Positions 17,131 to 25,688 of a DNA stretch of 64,000 nt are shown here, piece by piece. Every line of letters begins with the position of its first letter. Position 1 is the stretch's first letter. Location of the stretch: assembly GCA_035509275.1 (NCBI GenBank), contig DATJLU010000117.1, forward strand, positions 1 through 64,000. Direction: 5' to 3'. The position numbers and the translations under genes were made by a program. A model generated the notes under the pieces. That model was not told the DNA's origin, searched no databases, and saw nothing but the letters and a program-made list of their open reading frames with translations. The DNA is from DAHUYF01 sp035509275 (GTDB lineage: Bacteria > Pseudomonadota > Alphaproteobacteria > ATCC43930 > CGMCC-115725).

Positions 17131-18432
17131 ATGCCGCTGTTGCGTGCGCTCCTCGACCGACTGGCGATCCTGCGGGATTTCGCCGCCTATGCCGTGCGCC
17201 GCTTTGTCGGGGATGGCTGCCTGACCGGCGCCGGCGCGCTCAGCTATACGACCTTGCTGGCACTGGTGCCGCTGACCGCCATCGCGCTCGCCGTGCTGTC
17301 GGCGGTCCCGGCCTTCGCCGTCATCCGCGATCAGCTGCTGTCCGCCATCTTCGATACCTTCGTGCCGGAAGTCGGCGCCGAGGTGGCAAAGTGGTTCCGC
17401 TACTTCGCCGGCACTTCGGTGCGCACCACGACCATCGGCATGTCGGCGCTCGCGGTAACGGTCGTGCTGCTGCTCGCCACGATCGAGGATCAGCTCCACC
17501 GCATCTGGCGGGTGGAATCGCCGCGCCCCTGGCTGCAGCGCATCTTGGCCTATTGGGCGATTCTGACCCTCGGGCCCTTGCTGCTGGGTGTCAGCTTCTC
17601 GCTGCCCACCTATATCGACCTCGTCGCCCGCCATGCCGGCCTCGACGCGTCGCATCTGACGCAGAGCCACGACTCGCACGCGCTGCTGCGCCTGGTGCCG
17701 TTCGGCCTCGAGACGCTGGCCTTCACCTTGCTCTATGCGCTGATTCCCAATTGCTCGGTGCGTTGGCGCGAGGCCTTACTCGGCGCGGTCGTTGCCGCAG
17801 CGCTGGTGGAATTGCTGAAAATCGCCTTCGGCGTCTATATCGGCTACATCTCCTCATACCGCGCCGTCTATGGCGCGGTCGCGGTGATCCCGATCTTCCT
17901 CGGCTGGATGTACGTCGTCTGGGGGTCGGTGCTCTTTGGCGCCGTGGTTGCGGCGGCGCAGCCGCAATGGCGCGTCGACACGCGGGCGGCGATGGTACCG
18001 TTGTCGACGCGTCGGCTCGGGCTGAGCCTCGCGCTCCTCGCCGAGCTCGCGGCGCAGACGCGCCAGGGCGGCACGTTGTCGATCACCGCGCTGGCCGAGC
18101 GGCTCGGCGCCGCCACCGCTGCGATCGATGACGAGCTCAGCCTGCTGCTCAAATCCGGCTTCGTCGCCCAGGCGTCGGATGGCGGCTGGGTGCTGGCGCG
18201 CGCGCTCGACGGCGCGAGCCTCGTCGATCTCTATCGCGCGCTCGATCTGCCACTCGTACTGGCGCTTGCGGGCCAGGATGATTTCCCATGGCAGACGCGC
18301 ATCGCCGCGGCGCTGTCGCGCATCGCTCTGGCCGAGACTGGCGCGTTCGGCATGTCGCTGAGCGAGCTCATCGGACCCGGTGCACCGGTGGCGCCCTTCG
18401 CGCAGGTGCAGCGGCGCGCCGAGGGCGCCTAG
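17131..18432 (+). CDS. YihY/UPF0761 family inner-membrane protein with C-terminal winged-helix-like domain
   Basis: A 433-residue protein. Residues ~1-290 form the YihY (formerly called RNase BN) membrane domain with about six transmembrane helices; signatures are GAGALSYTTLLALVPLTAIAL, IEDQLHRIWRVE and YRAVYGAVAVIPIFLGWMYVVW. The C-terminal ~130 residues (LLAELAAQTRQGGTLSITAL, then LSLLLKSGFV) resemble a winged helix with an Rrf2-like appearance, a known extension in alphaproteobacterial members. Molecular function is unknown. The ATG at 17131 has AAGG upstream; a GTG nine bases earlier is possible. A strong terminator follows at 18522. Confidence 0.87.
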   Translation: MPLLRALLDRLAILRDFAAYAVRRFVGDGCLTGAGALSYTTLLALVPLTAIALAVLSAVPAFAVIRDQLLSAIFDTFVPEVGAEVAKWFRYFAGTSVRTTTIGMSALAVTVVLLLATIEDQLHRIWRVESPRPWLQRILAYWAILTLGPLLLGVSFSLPTYIDLVARHAGLDASHLTQSHDSHALLRLVPFGLETLAFTLLYALIPNCSVRWREALLGAVVAAALVELLKIAFGVYIGYISSYRAVYGAVAVIPIFLGWMYVVWGSVLFGAVVAAAQPQWRVDTRAAMVPLSTRRLGLSLALLAELAAQTRQGGTLSITALAERLGAATAAIDDELSLLLKSGFVAQASDGGWVLARALDGASLVDLYRALDLPLVLALAGQDDFPWQTRIAAALSRIALAETGAFGMSLSELIGPGAPVAPFAQVQRRAEGA

Positions 18433-18521
18433 GCCGGCTTCACCGTAATTTGATTCGTCCGGCGTCGCGGCCGAGTCGAAGATTGGAGATCGCGTCGCGC
18501 TCGCACCGTGAGGCGATGGCC

Positions 18522-18562
18522 AGCGGCGGAGCATCACAGCCATGCTCCGCCGCTCATTTTTT
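18522..18562 (+). terminator. Intrinsic (rho-independent) terminator after yihY
   Basis: A perfect 13-bp stem AGCGGCGGAGCAT / ATGCTCCGCCGCT (18522-18534 and 18542-18554) with a 7-base loop is followed after two bases by six T residues (18557-18562). This is the clearest intrinsic terminator in the window and ends plus-strand transcription from the yihY gene, before the cyclase gene. Confidence 0.92.
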
Positions 18563-18630
18563 GAAACAAGGCCGCTCTGCGGCAGACGGCTCAACCGACG
18601 AGGCGCTCATGAAAATCGAGCGCGCCGGCG

Positions 18631-20133
18631 ATGCCGGAATTGCGCTCTACGTCGCGACTCCCCGAGGCTGCGGCTACGCCACAAATCGCCATTGATCTCG
18701 CAGGCGCCGGACCCAATCTGTGGTGCATGAGCGAAGCCGAGGCGATGTTCGCCGTATTGCGGCAGTCGACGGATGCGCCGGCGGTCGACGCCATCCAACG
18801 GCTGGTTGAGCAGGGCTCCGACCGCGATTTGTGCCGGATCAACGTTCTCGCCTTTGCCAAGCAAGCGGGCCTCGACGAGCAGGCGGCGCTCGCGGCGTTC
18901 CTGCATGCGGCGCGGATCGGGCTCTTCGAATTGTCGTGGAACGTGCTCTGCCCCGGCTGCGGCGGGGTTCTCGATGCGAGCGCCACGCTCAAGACCATCG
19001 ACCAGACCGAGTATGATTGCGCGCTCTGCGCTGCCGGATACGAACCGACACTGGACGAGATGGTCGAAGTAACTTTCACCGTCAGCCCGCGCATCCGCCG
19101 GATCGCGGCGCATGATCCGAGCAGCCTCCCCTTCGCCGAGTATATGCGTCAGATCTTTTGGTGCTCCGGCGTCGATCTTCCCGACAATGTCGAGGAACTG
19201 CTCGAGGAGGTGACGCTCGAATCGCTTGAATTGCCGGCGGGCGAAAAGGCCGTCTTGTCGCTCAATCTGCCGGCGGCCTTCGCCATTCTGTTCGATCCCG
19301 TGACGCATGCGACGCAGTTTCTTGACGTCAAAGGCGAGCCGACGCGCGAACGGCGCAGCCTGTCGGTCGTCTTGAACCCGGTGCGTGCCCCGACCGGGAC
19401 CACCGAGCTGCACCCGGGTCCGATCCGCATCTCGCTCGAGAACCGCACGCGGCAAAGGGTGTTGCCCGCGCTTTGGATCGCCGGCGACAAGCTGCATGAG
19501 CTGCTCGGTCGCCGCCGCCCGTTCGTGACGGCAAAGCGGCTCCTCACCAACCAGGTGTTCCGCGACCTCTATCACACCGACACCCTCGATATCGATCAGC
19601 GCCTCAAGGTGACGAGCCTGACCTTTCTGTTTACCGACCTGAAGGGCTCGACCGAGCTTTACGAGCGCGTCGGCGATCTGGCGGCATTCGATCTGGTCAA
19701 GGCGCATTTCCGCGCCCTGACGGAGATCGTCGCCGCCGAAACCGGCGCCGTGGTGAAGACGATCGGCGACGCGGTCATGGCGACGTTTCCGACGCCAGAC
19801 CGGGCGGTTGCCGCGGCGCTGCGCATGCGCGATGCCATGCGCAGCCTCAACCGCGAGCGCCAGCGCGACGATCTGTTGTTGAAGATCGGCATTCACGAGG
19901 GTCCGTGCCTCGCCGTCGTGCTCAACGATCGACAGGACTATTTCGGGCAGACCGTCAACATCGCAGCGCGCGTGCAAGGCCTGGCGGCGTCGCGCTCGAT
20001 CCTGGCAAGCGGCTCGGTCGTGGAGGATCCGCAATCCCGGGCGGTGCTGCGCGACAACGGCCTGACGCCGGTCGCGCGCAACGAGCTCATTCGCGGCGTC
20101 ACCGACGGCGTCGCCGTTTACGAGATCCCGTGA
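18631..20133 (+). CDS. Class III adenylate/guanylate cyclase with N-terminal zinc-ribbon (DUF5939-like) region
   Basis: A 500-residue cytoplasmic protein. The N-terminal part has an MxR-like segment, then a probable zinc ribbon with CPGC at 107-110 and CALC at 130-133, consistent with the DUF5939-type domain. The C-terminal ~175 residues are a class III nucleotide cyclase domain: FLFTDLKGSTELYERVG contains metal ligand D336, and VVKTIGDAVMATF contains K376 and metal ligand D380; QTVNIAARVQGLA follows. The Lys suggests ATP rather than GTP as substrate. No membrane segments. The start is uncertain: neither ATG 18631 nor ATG 18727 has a good Shine-Dalgarno. It ends 3 bp from the convergent amidotransferase gene. 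Confidence 0.85.
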   Translation: MPELRSTSRLPEAAATPQIAIDLAGAGPNLWCMSEAEAMFAVLRQSTDAPAVDAIQRLVEQGSDRDLCRINVLAFAKQAGLDEQAALAAFLHAARIGLFELSWNVLCPGCGGVLDASATLKTIDQTEYDCALCAAGYEPTLDEMVEVTFTVSPRIRRIAAHDPSSLPFAEYMRQIFWCSGVDLPDNVEELLEEVTLESLELPAGEKAVLSLNLPAAFAILFDPVTHATQFLDVKGEPTRERRSLSVVLNPVRAPTGTTELHPGPIRISLENRTRQRVLPALWIAGDKLHELLGRRRPFVTAKRLLTNQVFRDLYHTDTLDIDQRLKVTSLTFLFTDLKGSTELYERVGDLAAFDLVKAHFRALTEIVAAETGAVVKTIGDAVMATFPTPDRAVAAALRMRDAMRSLNRERQRDDLLLKIGIHEGPCLAVVLNDRQDYFGQTVNIAARVQGLAASRSILASGSVVEDPQSRAVLRDNGLTPVARNELIRGVTDGVAVYEIP

Positions 20134-20136
20134 CGA

Positions 20137-20907
20137 TCAGGAATTGCGTCGGTGGCTCAGCAGGGCCGTACCGAACGCTTCGAACAAGGCGCGATTGACG
20201 TTGTTGGTCTGCGGATCGTATTCGGCGTGCCACTGGACACCGAGCGCAAAAGCCGGCGCATCGGCGACGCGGATCGCTTCGATCGTGCCGTCTTCGGCCA
20301 CACCCTCGACGATGATGCGTTCGCCCGGCTCGAGAATGCCTTGGCCGTGCAGCGAATTCACGCGGATCGTCGCACAGCCGAAGAGATTGGCGAAGACGCC
20401 GCCGGGTTGGAGCTTCACCTCGTGCCGATCGGCAAAGACGACCTGCGGATCGGGATGAATGTCGCCGTTCTCCAGCCGCGGCGCGCGGTGGTTCAGGCGC
20501 CCCGGGATATCGCGAATTTCCGGATGCAAGGAGCCGCCGAAGGCAACGTTCATCTCCTGAAGCCCGCGGCAGATTCCGAGCAGAGGCACGCCCCGGTCGA
20601 CGCAGCTTCGGGCCAGCGCCAGGGCCATCGCATCGCGATCGGGATCGTAGGGTTCGTGCCGGGCATCGGGCTCGACGCCGTAGCAGGAAGGATGGACGTT
20701 GGCGCGGGCGCCCGTCAGCACGATGCCGTCGACGGCGCCCAGAAGATCCTCGATCTCGGTGATGTCAGGTGTACCGGCAAACATGAGCGGTAGCGCGCCG
20801 GCGACTTCCGCGAGCGCGGCGAGATTGCGTCTGCCGACGAACTGGCCCCTGTAGACGTGATTGACGATATGGGCGTTTCCGATCACGCCGACGACCGGTT
20901 TTCTCAT
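20137..20907 (-). CDS. Gamma-glutamyl-gamma-aminobutyrate hydrolase family (class I glutamine amidotransferase-like)
   Basis: A 256-residue peptidase C26 family protein. The nucleophile is C113 in LLGICRGLQEMNVAFGG, and the His/Glu partners are H227 and E229 in LGVQWHAEYD. It resembles PuuD, which cleaves gamma-glutamyl-GABA in putrescine breakdown, but no other puu gene is nearby, so the true gamma-glutamyl substrate is open. I chose the ATG at 20907 because RKPVVGVIGNAH is the standard N-terminus; a longer frame reaches 21027 through a 24-bp duplication. It faces the cyclase gene tail to tail with a 3-bp gap. Confidence 0.87.
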   Translation of the reverse strand: MRKPVVGVIGNAHIVNHVYRGQFVGRRNLAALAEVAGALPLMFAGTPDITEIEDLLGAVDGIVLTGARANVHPSCYGVEPDARHEPYDPDRDAMALALARSCVDRGVPLLGICRGLQEMNVAFGGSLHPEIRDIPGRLNHRAPRLENGDIHPDPQVVFADRHEVKLQPGGVFANLFGCATIRVNSLHGQGILEPGERIIVEGVAEDGTIEAIRVADAPAFALGVQWHAEYDPQTNNVNRALFEAFGTALLSHRRNS

Positions 20908-20921
20908 TTCTGGCGCCTGCC

Positions 20922-20969
20922 GCTCCTCGCCTTTTGGCTGTATTGGCTCCTCGCCTTCTGGCTGTATTG
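20922..20969 (-). repeat. Tandem 24-bp duplication carrying a ribosome-binding-site-like motif
   Basis: Two 24-bp units (20922-20945 and 20946-20969) differ by one base. On the minus strand each contains AAGGCGAGGAGC, a Shine-Dalgarno-like sequence, and the nearer copy lies about 17 bases before the ATG at 20907. A tandem duplication within a gene leader is clear; a role in translation or in an N-terminal extension is only a possibility. Confidence 0.75.
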
Positions 20970-21050
20970 ACTTAATGCGAGTCGCAGGGCTCTGCAACGG
21001 CTCGATTTGCAAACCCGACCGTCGCAAACAACAGGACGTAACCGGATTTG

Positions 21051-21935
21051 TTAACCAAGCTTGCCGCGCACATCGTAAGGGTGCTTGGCGCCCCAGCGCT
21101 CGATGAAGGAGGTCAGCTCGGCGTCAGGGGGATCGGGCAGCACGACGCGCAGCTTCACATATTGATCGCCGGATTTGCCCGCCGTCGCGACGCCCTTGCC
21201 CTTGAGGCGCAGCGTCGCGCCGCTATTCGAGCCGCGTGGCACCTTGAGCGCCACCGCGCCGTGGATCGTCGGCACCTTGACCGTGGCGCCCAGCACCGCC
21301 TCGGTCAGCGTCACCGGCAGCTCGACATGAATGTCCTGCTCCTTGCGCTGAAAGAAAGGATGCGGGTCGACCTCGATCTCGAGATAGAGGTCGCCGGGGG
21401 CGACGCCGCGCGGCGCGCGCGGACCCTGGCCCTTGAGGCGCAGCGTCTGGCCGCTGTCGATGCCGGCGGGGATGGTGATGTCGATATTGCGGCCATCCGC
21501 CGTGGTCAACCGGCGCTTGGCGCCGAGCGCCGCGTCGAGAAAGGGGAGGCGCAGCGACTGGCTCTGATCGCCCAGCCGCTCTTCGCTTTCGCGCCGGCCG
21601 CGGCCGAGGATCTCGGCAATGATCTCGTCGAAGGAGAAGCCGCCGGCGCCGGCGCGCTGATAGGCGCGGGCGCCGGCGCCGGCTCGCGCTCCCTGGGCGC
21701 TGAAGCCGCGTTCGCTGCCGGCGGCGTCGATTTCGCCGCGGTCGAAGCGGGCGCGCTTCGCCGGGTCGGAGAGCAGGTCGTAAGCCGCCGTCACTTCCTT
21801 GAACTGCTGCTCATTGGCACGGTTGCCGGGATGGAGATCGGGGTGGAGCTTCTTTGCCAGGCGCCGGTAGGCCTTTTTTATGGTTTCGTCGGAGGCGTCG
21901 CGGCCGACGCCCAGCACGACATAGGGATCTCTCAT
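21051..21935 (-). CDS. DnaJ-like co-chaperone, CbpA type (no zinc finger)
   Basis: A 294-residue type II J-protein. The J domain occupies residues 2-66 with the HPD tripeptide at 31-33, needed to stimulate DnaK ATPase. A short Gly/Phe-rich linker follows (~70-115). Two C-terminal beta domains bind clients: NIDITIPAGIDSGQTLRLKG and VPTIHGAVALKVPRGSNSG. The four CXXCXGXG zinc repeats of DnaJ are absent, hence CbpA type. The ATG at 21935 starts MRDPYVVLGV as usual. It is divergent from pdxH (133 bp gap), a pairing often seen in alphaproteobacteria. Confidence 0.92.
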   Translation of the reverse strand: MRDPYVVLGVGRDASDETIKKAYRRLAKKLHPDLHPGNRANEQQFKEVTAAYDLLSDPAKRARFDRGEIDAAGSERGFSAQGARAGAGARAYQRAGAGGFSFDEIIAEILGRGRRESEERLGDQSQSLRLPFLDAALGAKRRLTTADGRNIDITIPAGIDSGQTLRLKGQGPRAPRGVAPGDLYLEIEVDPHPFFQRKEQDIHVELPVTLTEAVLGATVKVPTIHGAVALKVPRGSNSGATLRLKGKGVATAGKSGDQYVKLRVVLPDPPDAELTSFIERWGAKHPYDVRGKLG

Positions 21936-22068
21936 TGCCAAAGCCCGTTGACCTCGCTCTTGCTGTCTCGCCGGCGCCGCCCATCTTGACGGCAACACCC
22001 GGCGGGGGCAACCGCCGCTTCGAAAACGCCGGGCTTCGGTCTATGGTGGGGCGAGCAAGCGCAAGGCC

Positions 22069-22659
22069 ATGAGCACCATTCCCTATCGCCAGCCGTTCGA
22101 CGAGTTCGCCGCCTGGTTCGCCGAGGCGCAGGCGAAGGAGCCGCGTGACGCCAATGCCATGATCGTGGCGACGGCAAGCCCCGAAGGCGCGCCGTCGAGC
22201 CGCGTCATCCTGCTCAAAGGCGTCGATGAGCGCGGCTTCGTCTTCTACAGCAATCTCGACAGCCGCAAAGGCGAGGAGCTGGGCGCCAATCCGCGCGCGG
22301 CCCTGTGCTTCCACTGGAAGTCGCTGCTGCGCCAGATCCGCATCGAAGGCCCGGTCGAAGCGGTGACGGCGGCGGAGGCGGATGCCTATTTCGCGACGCG
22401 GCCGCGGCAGAGCCAGATCGGCGCCTGGGCCTCGGCGCAATCGCGCCCGGTGGCGAGCCGGCAGGTACTGGAGGAGCGCTTCGCCGAGATCGCCCGCCGC
22501 TTCGGCGACGGCACCATTCCGCGCCCGCCGCGCTGGTCCGGCTACCGTGTGCTGCCGCAACGCATCGAGTTCTGGACGGATCGCCCGCACCGGTTGCACG
22601 AACGCCTCGTCTATATCCGCGACGGCGCCGGCTGGCGCAGCGAGATGCTCTTCCCATGA
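22069..22659 (+). CDS. pdxH: Pyridoxamine 5'-phosphate oxidase
   Basis: A 196-residue FMN enzyme that oxidises pyridoxine or pyridoxamine 5'-phosphate to pyridoxal 5'-phosphate. Signatures are AMIVATASPEGAPSSRVILLKG, GFVFYSNLDSRKGEEL, RPRQSQIGAWASAQSRP and the C-terminal WSGYRVLPQRIEFW, with WRSEMLFP at the end (usual ending W-x-x-x-RLxP is slightly altered). Length is normal. It is the first gene of a coupled run pdxH-CDF-SDR (ATGA overlaps at 22656 and 23594). PLP made here serves hemA and the aminotransferase encoded in the same window, though that is not evidence of co-regulation. Confidence 0.95.
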   Translation: MSTIPYRQPFDEFAAWFAEAQAKEPRDANAMIVATASPEGAPSSRVILLKGVDERGFVFYSNLDSRKGEELGANPRAALCFHWKSLLRQIRIEGPVEAVTAAEADAYFATRPRQSQIGAWASAQSRPVASRQVLEERFAEIARRFGDGTIPRPPRWSGYRVLPQRIEFWTDRPHRLHERLVYIRDGAGWRSEMLFP

Positions 22660-23597
22660 CCGCCATTGACGCAAAGCAGGCGGCCGGCGCGCTGATGCGG
22701 CGCGCCACTTACGCCTCGATCACGGTCGCTTGCGTCATGATCCTGGTGAAGCTCGTCGCCTGGTTGCTGACGGGTTCGGTGAGCCTGCTGTCGAGCTTGC
22801 TCGACTCGCTCCTCGATGCCGCGGCCTCGCTGGTCAATCTGGTGGCGGTGCATCAAGCGCTCGTGCCGGCCGACCGCGAGCACCGCTTTGGCCACGGCAA
22901 GGCCGAGCCGCTGGCAAGCCTGGGGCAAGCCGCGTTCATTGCCGGCTCGGCCGTGCTGCTGCTGATCGAGGCGCTGCAGCACATGCTGACGCCGCAACCG
23001 GTGACCAACACCGGCCTCGGCATCGGCGTCATGATCTTCGCCATTGCGGTGACACTTGCGTTGGTCGCCTATCAGAAACAAGTCGTCCGCCGCACCGGCT
23101 CGCTGGTGGTGAGCGCCGACGAGTTCCACTACCGCACCGATCTCGTGCTCAACGTCAGCGTCATCCTGTCGCTGCTGGGGACTTGGCTGCTCGGCTGGGT
23201 CTATCTCGATCCGCTGTTCGGCGCCGCCATCGGTTTCTGGATCATCTATGGCGCCTGGGGAGTCGCCAAAAAGGCCATGGTGCAGCTCATGGATCGCGAG
23301 CTGCCCGACAGCGACCGCGCGCGCATCCGGGCGATTGCGCTGGCGAATCCGCAGGTGAAATCGGTGCATGACCTGCGCACGCGCGCCTCCGGCCCGAACG
23401 CCTTCATCCAGATCCATGTCGAGATGGATGGCAATCTGACCCTCTCCGAAGCGCACCACATCTCCGACGCGGTCGAAGTCGAGATTCTCGCCGCCTTCCC
23501 GCAAGCCGAAGTCATGATCCACCAGGATCCCGAAGGGGTCGAAGAGCCGCGGCGCAGCTTCCCCCCGGCGCACGCGGCCTCTAAGGTCGCATCATGA
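22656..23597 (+). CDS. Cation diffusion facilitator family efflux transporter (FieF-like)
   Basis: A 313-residue CDF antiporter exporting divalent metal (Zn, Fe, Mn or Cd) against protons. Six transmembrane helices precede a cytoplasmic C-terminal domain of about 90 residues. The tetrahedral metal site is visible: D-X3-D in TM2 (LLDSLLDAAAS) and H-X3-D in TM5 (EFHYRTDLVLNV), the FieF arrangement D-D-H-D, which permits Zn, Cd and Fe. RFGHGKAEPLASLGQA is the classic CDF loop. The start overlaps the pdxH stop by ATGA; a longer frame upstream runs inside pdxH and is not used. Confidence 0.93.
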   Translation: MTAIDAKQAAGALMRRATYASITVACVMILVKLVAWLLTGSVSLLSSLLDSLLDAAASLVNLVAVHQALVPADREHRFGHGKAEPLASLGQAAFIAGSAVLLLIEALQHMLTPQPVTNTGLGIGVMIFAIAVTLALVAYQKQVVRRTGSLVVSADEFHYRTDLVLNVSVILSLLGTWLLGWVYLDPLFGAAIGFWIIYGAWGVAKKAMVQLMDRELPDSDRARIRAIALANPQVKSVHDLRTRASGPNAFIQIHVEMDGNLTLSEAHHISDAVEVEILAAFPQAEVMIHQDPEGVEEPRRSFPPAHAASKVAS

Positions 23598-24334
23598 ACA
23601 GCGAGCGCAGCACGATCTTGCTCACCGGCGCGAGCCGCGGCATCGGCCATGCCACGGTGCGGCGCTTCAGCGAAGCCGGCTGGCGCGTCATCACCTCCTC
23701 GCGCGAGGGCGTGCCGCCGGAGTGCAAGCGCGACCCCAACTGGACGCATCACATCACCGCCGATCTCGCCGATGCCGCCGCCGTCGGGCATTTCCTCGAC
23801 GAGGTGAACGGGCTTCTCGGCGGCGGCGCTTTGCACGCGCTCGTCAACAATGCCGGCGTTTCGCCGAAGACGCCGTTCAAGGAACGGCTCGGCTGTCTCA
23901 ATGGCGATATCGCCGGCTGGCACGACGTGTTTCAGCTCAATTTCTTCACGCCGCTGTCGCTCGCGCGCGGGCTCGCTGCGGCGCTGGCGCGCGGCAAAGG
24001 CGCCGTCGTCAACGTCACCTCGATTGCCGGTCATGCCGTTCATCCCTTCGCCGGTTCGGCCTATTCTACCTCGAAGGCGGCGCTGTCGGCGTTGACGCGC
24101 GAGATGGCGGTCGAGTTCGCGCAGCTCGGCGTCCGCGTCAATGCGGTCGCGCCAGGCGAGATCGAGACGGCGATGCTCTCGCCGGAGACCGAGGTGCTGA
24201 TCCCGCGCATCCCGCTGCATCGCCTGGGCACGCCCGAGGATGTGGCGTCGACCATCTTCTATCTCTGCAGCGCCGATTCCGGCTATGTCACCGGCACGGA
24301 GATCTTCATCACCGGCGGCCAGCACCTTTATTGA
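23594..24334 (+). CDS. Short-chain dehydrogenase/reductase (SDR)
   Basis: A 246-residue classical SDR. Cofactor motif TGASRGIG (residues 11-18), structural NNAG (85-88) and catalytic S143, Y157, K161 (AYSTSKAALSALTREMAVE). An Arg instead of a conserved Asp after beta-2 (TSSREG) suggests NADP(H). The C-terminus PEDVASTIFYLCSADSGYVTG is typical of the 3-oxoacyl-ACP-reductase-like branch. The substrate is unknown. It begins ATGA on the CDF stop and precedes an ACT-domain protein by 25 bp. Confidence 0.9.
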   Translation: MNSERSTILLTGASRGIGHATVRRFSEAGWRVITSSREGVPPECKRDPNWTHHITADLADAAAVGHFLDEVNGLLGGGALHALVNNAGVSPKTPFKERLGCLNGDIAGWHDVFQLNFFTPLSLARGLAAALARGKGAVVNVTSIAGHAVHPFAGSAYSTSKAALSALTREMAVEFAQLGVRVNAVAPGEIETAMLSPETEVLIPRIPLHRLGTPEDVASTIFYLCSADSGYVTGTEIFITGGQHLY

Positions 24335-24359
24335 GCGCCGCGGCGGAAGGAGGCGATCG

Positions 24360-24890
24360 ATGGCTTCGGTGGCGCTGGTCTCGATTTTCGCACTCGACCA
24401 GGTCGGGCTGGTCTCGGCGATCGCCGATTGCCTGTTCACCGCCGGCGTCAATCTGCGCGACACCAGCTTCGCCGTGCTCGGCCGCGGCGCCGAGTTCACC
24501 TCGGTCTGCGAGCTGCCCGAAGGCGTCGACGCCGGGGCGCTCGGCCGCGAGCTCGAAGCGCTGCCGGAGCTCGCCGGCGCGCAGATCCGCGTCGTGCCTT
24601 ACGCCTATGATCCGCATCCCGGCCCGATGGGCCAGATCACCCATCGCATCGAGGTGAGCGGCGGCGATCAGCTCGGCCTCATTGCCCGGCTCGCCGAGAT
24701 CTTCACCCAGAACGGCGCCAATATCGTCCGGCTCGATGCGCAGAAGCTGCCGGACGCGGAGGGGGGACGCTACGTCACGCGCTTTTCGGTGTGGCTCCCC
24801 GCCGATCGCGCCGAGCTCTGCATCGCGGCGGTCGAGAACACCGCCGGAAGCCTTGGCCTCACCAGCTTCGCCGAAGAGGTCGGCGATTGA
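24360..24890 (+). CDS. Tandem ACT-domain protein, GcvR-like
   Basis: A 176-residue protein consisting of two ACT domains (about 3-85 and 92-170). The first starts VALVSIFALDQVGLVSAIAD and the second HRIEVSGGDQLGLIARLAEIF, each with the beta-alpha-beta entry typical of ACT. It resembles the glycine-cleavage repressor-like GcvR group, whose members bind amino acids and act on regulators by protein contact. It has no DNA-binding or enzymatic domain. The ATG at 24360 follows GGAAGGAGG at a good distance. The ligand is unknown. Confidence 0.85.
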   Translation: MASVALVSIFALDQVGLVSAIADCLFTAGVNLRDTSFAVLGRGAEFTSVCELPEGVDAGALGRELEALPELAGAQIRVVPYAYDPHPGPMGQITHRIEVSGGDQLGLIARLAEIFTQNGANIVRLDAQKLPDAEGGRYVTRFSVWLPADRAELCIAAVENTAGSLGLTSFAEEVGD

Positions 24891-24956
24891 TCGCCGGCGG
24901 CTTTGGCGGCACGTTCCGGATAGTGCCGTGCGGCCCGTGTTCCTATCTTCCTCGGC

Positions 24957-25670
24957 ATGACCGCGCTATCGATCCCTGGAACCGAGCGGCGCGCCGATTG
25001 GGCGGCGCTGGAAGCCGCGCTGGACGCGCGCGGCTATGCGACGCTGCCGGGGCTGCTGACGCCGGCGGAATGCCGAGCCCTCCGGCTTCTCTATGACGAC
25101 GAGGCGGCGTTCCGCAGCCGCGTCGTCATGGCGCGGCACGGCTTCGGCCGCGGCGAGTACAAATATCTGCGCTATCCCTTGCCGCCGGTGGTCGAGGCGT
25201 TGCGCCAGGAGATTTATCCGCATCTCGCGCCGATCGCCGCGCGCTGGCGCGCGGCGCTGAAGGAGAACGGGCGCTTCCCGGCGGCGCTCGGTGACTACCT
25301 TGCCGAATGCCATGCCGCCGGGCAGACGCGCCCGACGCCGCTCATCCTCAAATACGGCGCCGAGGACTACAACTGCCTACACCAGGATCTTTACGGCGAT
25401 CGCGTCTTCCCGCTGCAGCTCACGGTGCTGCTGAGCGCGCCCGAGGATTTCACCGGCGGCGAGTTCTTGCTGCTGGAGCAGCGCCCGCGCATGCAGTCGA
25501 AGGCCGAGGTGGTGCCGCTGCGCCAGGGCGAGGCGGTGATCTTCGCCGTCCACCACCGCCCCGTCCGCGGCACCCGCGGCATCTACCGCGTCAACCAGCG
25601 CCACGGCGTGAGCCGTATCCGCTCCGGCGAGCGCTATACGCTGGGGGTGATCTTTCACGATGCCGCGTAG
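24957..25670 (+). CDS. 2-oxoglutarate/Fe(II)-dependent oxygenase (Oxygenase-NA type)
   Basis: A 237-residue protein. The iron triad is readable: H142-X-D144 in CLHQDLYGD and a distal His, probably H216 in RHGVSRIRSG; R226 would bind 2-oxoglutarate (GERYTLGVIFHDA). The middle has FTGGEFLLLEQRPRMQSKAE and QGEAVIFAVHHRPVRGTRG, characteristic of a bacterial family predicted to demethylate damaged nucleic acid bases oxidatively. That role is a family-level prediction. No signal peptide. Weak Shine-Dalgarno; the ATG is supported by the family N-terminus. The convergent MBL gene ends 18 bp away. Confidence 0.85.
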   Translation: MTALSIPGTERRADWAALEAALDARGYATLPGLLTPAECRALRLLYDDEAAFRSRVVMARHGFGRGEYKYLRYPLPPVVEALRQEIYPHLAPIAARWRAALKENGRFPAALGDYLAECHAAGQTRPTPLILKYGAEDYNCLHQDLYGDRVFPLQLTVLLSAPEDFTGGEFLLLEQRPRMQSKAEVVPLRQGEAVIFAVHHRPVRGTRGIYRVNQRHGVSRIRSGERYTLGVIFHDAA

Positions 25671-25688
25671 CGCCGCTGCCGGGGCAAG

